A DNA stretch of 64,000 nucleotides from Temnopleurus reevesii. Its lineage: Eukaryota > Echinodermata > Echinoidea > Temnopleuroida > Temnopleuridae. Position numbers and translations under genes: made by a program. Under the pieces are notes generated by a model that did not search any database, was not told the DNA's origin, and saw only the letters and a program-made list of their open reading frames with translations. Positions 53,185 to 62,100 of the stretch are shown here, in pieces; the first letter of the stretch is position 1; the number at the start of each line of letters is the position of its first letter. The stretch covers positions 110,192 to 174,191 of the forward strand of contig BQKZ01000296.1 of the NCBI GenBank assembly GCA_036244855.1, read 5' to 3'.

Positions 53185-56100
53185 ATGTTCCACTTCTTCA
53201 ACATTTTTTTTCTCTCTCTCCTTCATGATTCAGTCTCTTTCATCAATCGCTAATCATCATAAGAGCGAATGATCAACACAAAACCCCACAAAAATATTCC
53301 AAGGGGAAAGGCTCAAATCTCAAATTCCCTGATCACCGTGATATCCTCATTTCCAGGCAAGTCTGGTACCAGGCAAGTCTGGTACCAGGCAAGTCCTATG
53401 ACTTATTCTTAAAGCGATTGTTGCTATGGCAGTATTCTGCAACCAACTCGTGTTTGTATGCTTGCTCAAAGAACAAATTTAACTGTTAAACATATTCCAG
53501 TCAATCAAAATCCTAAACATGAACAATAGAGGTACATAGAATACATATGCAATCAACAGGATAATGAAAGAGAAAGAAAATTTAGAAGAATGATACAGCT
53601 CTATTAAAGGGAAATCAATCAACTTATACAGCATACATTGCATACAGTACAACATAGTAATGAAAATGAAAAAGAAAATGGAAACTGCCAAAAATCAAAT
53701 TTGTGGTTCTGTAATGGCAGTCCCAGGATAATCTTTTCGTAAATATTCATGTGCTGAAATTTTCTAAAATGAGAAAGAGAAATGTGTGTCTGAGTTTTCA
53801 GTGGGAAGTCGAGGATGATTAATGGACAGAATAAAATGTTAAAGTTTAGATTTAGGATGATTTAAAGGTAAATCCTGTTTTATTTCCCAGGAAGAGAATT
53901 CTAAATATTAAACAGGATCTTTATTATCTAAATGAGAAGTAGGACAAGTAGAATAGAACATCTAATGCATGATTCTTGTGAACGTGGACTGTCCACTGAA
54001 AAATGACAATACAGAGCATGATTCTCTTGACCTAATACTATATGTAACAAATTTTTTTTCCAACTACAGTCAAACCTGTCTATAGTGGCCACTGTCTATA
54101 GTGACCACCTGTATATAGTGGCCACTTAAATTGATTCCCTTCAGGTGAAAATGCATGTTATAGAACCTGTCTATAGAGGCCACCTGTCTACAGTGGCCAC
54201 TTTCTCTGTTTCCTTTGGGGTGGCCTCTGTAGACAGGTTTGACAAAAATAAGGCATGCCCATCCTATAATTAGAATTATTCCTAATGACTGCCAAGTGTA
54301 TTACAATACCCTACATTGTTCTTCAACTGAACTCACAATGCTTGTAAACACAATCATTTACATTATGAGTCATATTGGCAGGAGAGGTCAAGAAAATATA
54401 ATCATACCTAGAGAAGAAGCCAACTGTAGCAAATGAAATGATTTCACTGTCCAAACACATCCAAGAGATAAATATTATGCTAAACACCTAGCATAAGATT
54501 ACAAATTTAAGTCGATTTCTATAAAAGATCAAATCAAATAAAAAATGGCAGGATCGACTTGGTTTAATGGAATTTCATTTGCCTCAACAGCTTGTCCAGC
54601 AACCAAACTAGAAGTATACTTTTTGTGATTGTTTGGGTCTGGTTCCCACTTTGTTTAGAACTACATGTATTATGGAAAATAATCATTCTATGGGAACTAA
54701 CTGGTTTAATTAGTCGATTCAAAGTATGAGAAAGACAAATTGTTTTCAATGAATGATTCTTTCAAGCAAAAACAATGCTACTTATTGTTTTGGCTTGTTT
54801 TCAATATTAACTTGAATAAGCAGATTGAGGGAAAAAATTAATTTAGCAAAATCAATTTACAGGTTTTCAAAGGTCATTGTAGAAATTACTCATAGCCGAT
54901 ATGAAATTTGTTAATTTTGATCCAAATTTTACGATCACAAACAAAATTCCCCAAAAGTTGTATAAGAACATCATTGAAATTGAGATATGATCTGTTAATA
55001 ATGTATAACATAGTGTTACAATGTAAATTAACTGTGGGTGCAAGGATTGTTAGGTATTACAGTGCAGGCGATGGGTAACAGCTGACAAAGCCGGGCTAAA
55101 TCCTCCTAACAATTCTGCAAATAACCTACACTGTAGGTATATTTACTCTGATACATGTAGCAATCACACATTATTATTATGGCCAAGTAAAAAGTAATTG
55201 TCTGGCTGCTTGAGACGTACATTTCTTTTAAAAATGGCGTTAGTGGTTGGAAACGCCAGTAAAAAGCGTCATGTGTATGTTGTAATTGTTATCTTTTTTA
55301 TTACACTAAAAAATGTATCATCTTTTTTTTTCAGTTTTGAGATTTTACATGATGAATTAGACTCATACAGTTTCTTCAGCCTCTAAATCCCTAAGAATGA
55401 ACAGATGCCTATGGCTGTCTACTGGAAAATAATGACTTAAATGTAGGGGCCAAGAAATGGTAAGTAACTATCGTAAATGACTCTCTAATACTTTATTTCA
55501 TATGTATAATTATGAATTAAAAAAAACAATTAGGTAGGATTGATTACAGAGTCTATACATATCTACTGTTAATTATTGTAATCCCATGTTCCCATGTACA
55601 TAGATCATAAAGTGAAGGCTGTAACATTTTGGAGGAAAAAAAATGAAGGGAAAGGGGCAAATCTGAGGACTCTTTTTTGTAAGCTTGTAAGGTTGCTGGT
55701 AAAATGAAATTTACAAACTTTCTTGGTGTAAGATTTGGGAAAGGCACTTCGCCCCCTCCCGAGTAAAGTGCAATTCTGGCTATCTGCCTCTACAGGGATA
55801 AATGGGACTTTACACTGAAGCACGATGAAGGTGTAATAAGAGGTGAGGGGGAAGAAATAATTTAGAATGTTGACCAGAGACTAGCGGTATAATCTGTGAC
55901 ATATTTATAGACTGGTCTCTAATAGCAAGACAAGCGTCTGGCTGTAAATGACTCTGTTTCCATGATGTATCTCATCTGTTCTATTGTCAACCTTGGCAAT
56001 GGCTTCAGTTAAACAGGTTCTTGAGGTAGACAGAAAATATATAACTTGTGTATTGTTTCAAAGGGAACCAACCCCTAGAATTGTCATGTTTTCATTGAAT

Positions 56101-59100
56101 GAAGAAAAATTAGATGAACAAACTGTGAAAATTTGAGCAAAATCTGACAATTCATTCCAAATTTTCAGATTCACCGAGATATGACAATCACTACTAGTGC
56201 TGATGGGGATTCGTGCGATTAGCAACATCAACCAAATCTGTGAAGCCATGTCAAACAACTCCTCATTCTCTTTGTACATAGAATTTTTCTAAATTGATTA
56301 ATGTAAAATATCATAGTTGAGTTTTAGGACTGATCTAAGAATAATAGGTTACAAACAAAATAAAATATTGGAAAACTTTAGTTTGAATCCCCCATGCTGA
56401 TGGACACTGATTGTGATTGCGTGTAGGTGGACAAATCAGTTCTAAAATTAGCCTGGCCGCTAGCCACTGGCCATATGCTTCTAAACAAGGTTGAAGGTTT
56501 GACCAACAAATGGAAATAACTCACTTTCTAGCCATTTTGAGGTTTGGGTACTTTCCCTCTATTTACTTGTTAAGATTATGTAATGCGTAGTATTAACAAT
56601 ATAATAAAAATATTCAGGTCAGCGAATATCATCCATTCCTTCATCAAAGTGTCTCCAAGTGTCCTACAAAAACACCTCAAAACCCATCTTTATAATTCCT
56701 AATTTAGCTGAATGTAGGTCTTTTTAAGCAGCGCTTCGTACCCTCTGGAAAAAAACACGGGGTGTATTAAAGTGCAAATTAGAATTCTCAGCTACATGTA
56801 CCTTGTCTTCTCAAAATTTATTATTTCTTTTTGTTAATCATCATTGTTTTACTTTTTCATTAGATGTAGTCTAGTAACTAAGTTTGTAGAAAATGTTAAG
56901 TTATGTTATTTGTAAATTGCAAATTGTTAGAATTGTACAGCGCATAGAGAATTCCTATGTTTTATTATGCGCTTTATAAATATTGAATTATTATTACTAT
57001 ATTATCACCATAAAACCACAAAAAAACATGTGTGTGATCTAGGAATCCCACTGGGCTGCTAATGTTCTGTATTTTATAAACAAGAAAGCAAACATCCTGA
57101 CAAGTAGTGTATCAATTAGGCCAACATGGGCTGGGTAGAGTGCAGCACAGAATGAATGAATTTCATGCTGAGGGAAACTAATGCAAAATTTACTGAAGCT
57201 AGGGATCCTAACCCACGGCCCTGTATAACAATAACAGTCTTGACAACAACGCTTTTACAGGTACATGTATATGGTGCAATAAATAAACAATTAAACAAAA
57301 CAGTCTTGATAACAGCGCTTTACAGGCATATGGTGCAATTAATTTCTTAGTAATGAACATACATTGATGTCTGCCTTACAAGAAAACATCCACCATAACT
57401 AGTTTCTAAATCGCTGTATCTATTAAAGGTGTTCCCTTTTGCCTGTCAGCTACTAAGTTGTACCCCTTAATTTTGCCCTTTCCTTCCAGTCAGGAATCAT
57501 GAAATTACATTATTCCGTGCTCAGGGAAAAGCATAGTGTATTCCTTGCCAAATTTTGGCAACAAATTTTCATTACAAGTGATTACATCTCGGGGCCTTGT
57601 GTTCTGTTTTTGTCATACACAGAAACATGATTAATTCCATTTTAATCAGCTCAAATTATTTCTAAATTAGTGTACATATAATTGCATCATGTTTTATTGC
57701 CAATTAGTTTGCAGTAAATTCTTATTAGTCATGTTTTCATGTCATGGTAACTGGTAATAATGCTGGATCATTTTCAAGGCACAAAAGCGATGTGGGGAGA
57801 TCTGCTAAGCTCATGTTCTGAAACTTCATTAATTATGTTTTCATACATGACTTGCAAATAAATACGTTGTGTATTGTGAGCTATAACTTTTCTTCTTTTT
57901 TTCCTCTCCTTCCTCTTTCCCCTTCTTTGTCCTTCATCTTTCACTCTCTCCCTCTTTCCCTCTTTCATCTTTCACTATTTCCCTCCTTCATCATATTCTT
58001 CTCACTGTTATTTGTCTTTTTTTATCATCTCTACACTTCTTTCTCTTTTCCCCTTCTTTCTCTTTCCTTTCTTCCCTCTTCTGTTTTCCTTTTCATCTGA
58101 TTCATTCATTCTTCTTCTTCTTCTTCTTCTTCTTCTTCTTCTTCTTTTCTTCTTCTTCTTTTCTTCTTCTTCTTTTTCCTTCCTCTTCATCTTCTTCTTC
58201 TTTGTCGTCTTCTTCTTCTTGTCCTTCCTTTGAATAAAGGACTTGGTGGCTATAATCATTAAGCCTTTAACCAGTGTTGAAGTACATATGTACTTTGATA
58301 ACTTTCCCCAGTAAATTCAAGCCTTAATGTGCATTCTTTTCAAAAGCTTTCACGATGATCCCTTAACCCCTTACTTTCCACATTAATTTTTTTGCAAGTA
58401 CATTGTAACTATTTATTAAAGCATGTTAGAAAACCACTATCCTAAAATATCATCTTAATGATCACAAATACATGAATGCCTCCAGACTCCGTTCTGGTTA
58501 TGACTGGCAATAAATATTACCGATATTGAATGAGTGCCAAAATAATTTTAAAGGAAATTTAAAATGATCACAGGCTAATAAAGATCATAAAATAGGTTTC
58601 ATTAGACCAGACTTTTCTTCTTGTGGTCCCTGGTGATTTCAATGTGTGCTAAATATCTGTTATATGTTTTTAATCATTTTTGCACTAGTTTGATTTTCAT
58701 CTTTTTTAGCTTCATATACTTTTCTGTGCATCTCAAATATAATTATCTCCAATGATTTTATGTACAAAGACTCAAAGATATATCTGTAAATTCACATATG
58801 AAATCTATTTTGATAACAATCCCAGATCAAGGGTCAAGAACCAAATGGCAAACGGCAACCTCAAGTTTAAACTTATATCTCGACTAACAGTATGTTCAAA
58901 CCCTGAAAATTTATACCAGGGAGGTGTTTCACCCAGATAAGAAAGACTTTACGCACGACTTTACGTTCGACTAGTATCCCTTCTTGCGCGTAATCATTCA
59001 TAATATTGCATCCATTCAGCGCAAGAAGGGATACCAGTCGGACGTAAAATCGTGCGTAAAGTGTTTTTTATCTTGGTGAAACACCTCCCTGGGCTCCATA

Positions 59101-62100
59101 ACAAAAAGGTTCATGATTAATCGTTAATTTCAAAGAGCAACTCTGATTGGTTACAGGTCAGTCTGTCGAACATGCAAGCAATGAAAATCTTTGTCGGCTA
59201 TTTTCATTCGTGACTAATTGCGAACCTTTATATTACGAGGCTAAAAACTGTATAATTCTCAGATGAAAAAATGTGACAGGACATTAACTAAATATACGGC
59301 ATATGGGAGAACCTACGCATAGAATTTTTACACAGGTCGGTCAAATAAAATGCATGCACACTCCGTCAAATACAAAAAACTGATTCCAATTTTATACTGT
59401 ATTGGTTATTTCGTTCTCAAGTTTTGAACTAAGTAGCATTTGCGGTATCCCCTATAATCGGTAGCGAGAATTCTTATGCATGGTGCTGGGCCAGTCCTTG
59501 TCAAATGTGTGTCCAAAATAATGACAAATCAAGATTTAATTCCATTCTTTAATCTGTCATACACTGTGTGAGCAGTGTCACAAAATTCTTCTCATTCACA
59601 ATGGGCAACTTCAAGGTCAGAGGTCAGAGGTCAAAAGAAATGGGTCAAATGCATGGCATACAAATCTCACAGAAATGCCTTAAAATCTGCACTACTATTA
59701 ACAACATTTGTTCCAGCATGTCCCACAAAAATATATATGTTTTATTTAGCCCTTGGTGGGACATGGTGGGAAGCTGTTACCTATAAAATCAATACAAACT
59801 GCTGAGTAGCAGAATTTTTTGGAACAATGAGTCAAATATCGATGCTACAGGTGGCAAGCTATTAAGCAAACACTATTTTCTGAAACAGGATCTTATTGTT
59901 AATAACCGGTCTCTGGAATACAACGTAATTACGTTAAACGAACATAAATTTGAATATATAAGTAAACCTGCCTATTGGGGTTAATCTTATACCGATTAAG
60001 ACCAGAATTGTGATTCTTTTTTTTCAATGCGTCAGATGGGTACTTTTTGGAGCTACAGGTGGCCAGCTATTTAGCAAACACTATTTTCTCAAACAGGATT
60101 TCATCATTACAAATCAGTAGCAGACACCTGTAAACTAAGCTCCTAAATGTAATTGAGTTCATTACTACACAATTACCTCATTTTGAGCCAACCCTTTTTT
60201 TTTTCAGACGGGAGAGGATAGATATTGTCGATGTATGAGCACATGCTCAACAGCACTAATATTTCATACTGATAAGCTGTTCATATCTTGGTGGTGTCAT
60301 TTTCTTTGTCACATAAAAATTTCCATTTAATACAATGCACATTCATGAATAATAAAACTTGAATTTGAATAGCGCTTTTTTCCAGATGATACAAAGTTCT
60401 GCTTAGAAAGACCTACATTTATTTTTAACTAATAAAAATAGATTTTGAGATGTTTCTTAAAAAAGGTCGAGTGAATCGGTACTGCAGAGGGGCCCTATTC
60501 CAAAGTCATGCACAAACACTGTCAAAAACATGAAAATAACATCACACCCTTGTATCAAACCGGTTTGAAATTGCAAGAATAGGTGTATGGTAAAATATTG
60601 GCTCATACATATTACATTATATTGAAAGATAAAATTATTTTAAAAAATATGCTTCAGGATTTATATTCCAAATGTCATTGTTGGCACCTTTCATTGTCCC
60701 TGTACTAATTGGTGACAATGCCTATGTTGTGTTTCATATATACAGACTCTATAGATTCACAATAGACTGGTGAATCTTTTCCTGCACATCCCTGTTGCTG
60801 AACGAGCACCTGAGAAATGGTCCCCAGTCTACGTACAGTATCTTGCATAACTCTACAAACAGCTTTATGACACATCTATCACCATGTACATCAAAATGCT
60901 ATTGAACTATAAATTTTGAACATACAGGTGTATCTAAATAGTCAACCCTGCTTTAGCAACCACCTGTATAGACAGACTACCTGTCCATAAAAGACCACCT
61001 TTTTTTACTCCCTATAGTGCAATTTACATGTAAATGAACCTGTCTACATAGACCACCTGCTGTTAGAGACCACTTTTACATGTATGTCTTGCTTGGGTGG
61101 TCTTTAAACTACAGGTTGGACTGCATTGGCTTTGGTACACAAATATTATGTTATCATTACATAAATTCTAACCAAACAATTCAAGACTTCTCAACTTCTC
61201 TTACACCCCCTCCCCTCACCTTCCGTTTCTGACACAGGAGAGTGAATCATTAGCATCTTGAGTTAAAGGTGTCTGTAAGATTAACACCTGTACCAATATG
61301 CATAATGTAGGCCTTTGTACAGTACAGTACCTTTGAAGTTGAGTAATGATGACTAACTTTTCAATGATTTCATGAGCAAGAAAGAGATAAATTGGGGGGG
61401 GGGGGGGGGGCTGCATACTATATTTTGAGCTAGTGCCTCTTATTTCTTATTTTTCAAACAAAAGTTATGTTTTCATATAAACTTCAGCTGCATGTATTTT
61501 GTTACAGTGTAAGTACCGGTATGAATATTTTGCTAGCTACATGTAATATCACTCTAAATGAGCAGAACAATATACAGTCAAACTTGTCTTAATGGCCACC
61601 TGTCTATAGCAGCCACCTGTCTACCGGCATAGTATCCTCCTACATTGGTTCCCTCCAGACCAAAATGAAACTTTCTATAGAGATCACCTGTCTTCAGTGG
61701 CCACTTTTTCTGTTTTCATTGAGTGGCCACTATAGACAGGTTTGGCTGTATATCATCCACTGATCCCATTGTGATCCTATTGTCCTAGGTTAAAGTAAAA
61801 CTTGCAACGTAGTAGAGAAACTAGTGCAATATAAACTATGAATCTATTGGAAAGAAGCTGGAACAAAATCATATATGCGTTACACAAAATATCAATATTC
61901 TCGTTTATCACGCCCCTTGGATTAAATAACAGAATTGATGCAACGGTCTGGAAATACTTTGTTATTTTACTTTGCCATCAAATAAACTAGATACACTACT
62001 CAAAATTAGTATAAGGGATCACTTCTTCATTGTTCCACTTTGATAGGGGTTCACTTTTCAGGATGTTTAGTGGAGCAAGTGATATCTTTCAACAAATGAA

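Noticed and set aside
58008..58259. Arg/Lys-rich minus-strand frame
   Set aside because: Translation of the TTC/GAA repeat; no independent evidence.
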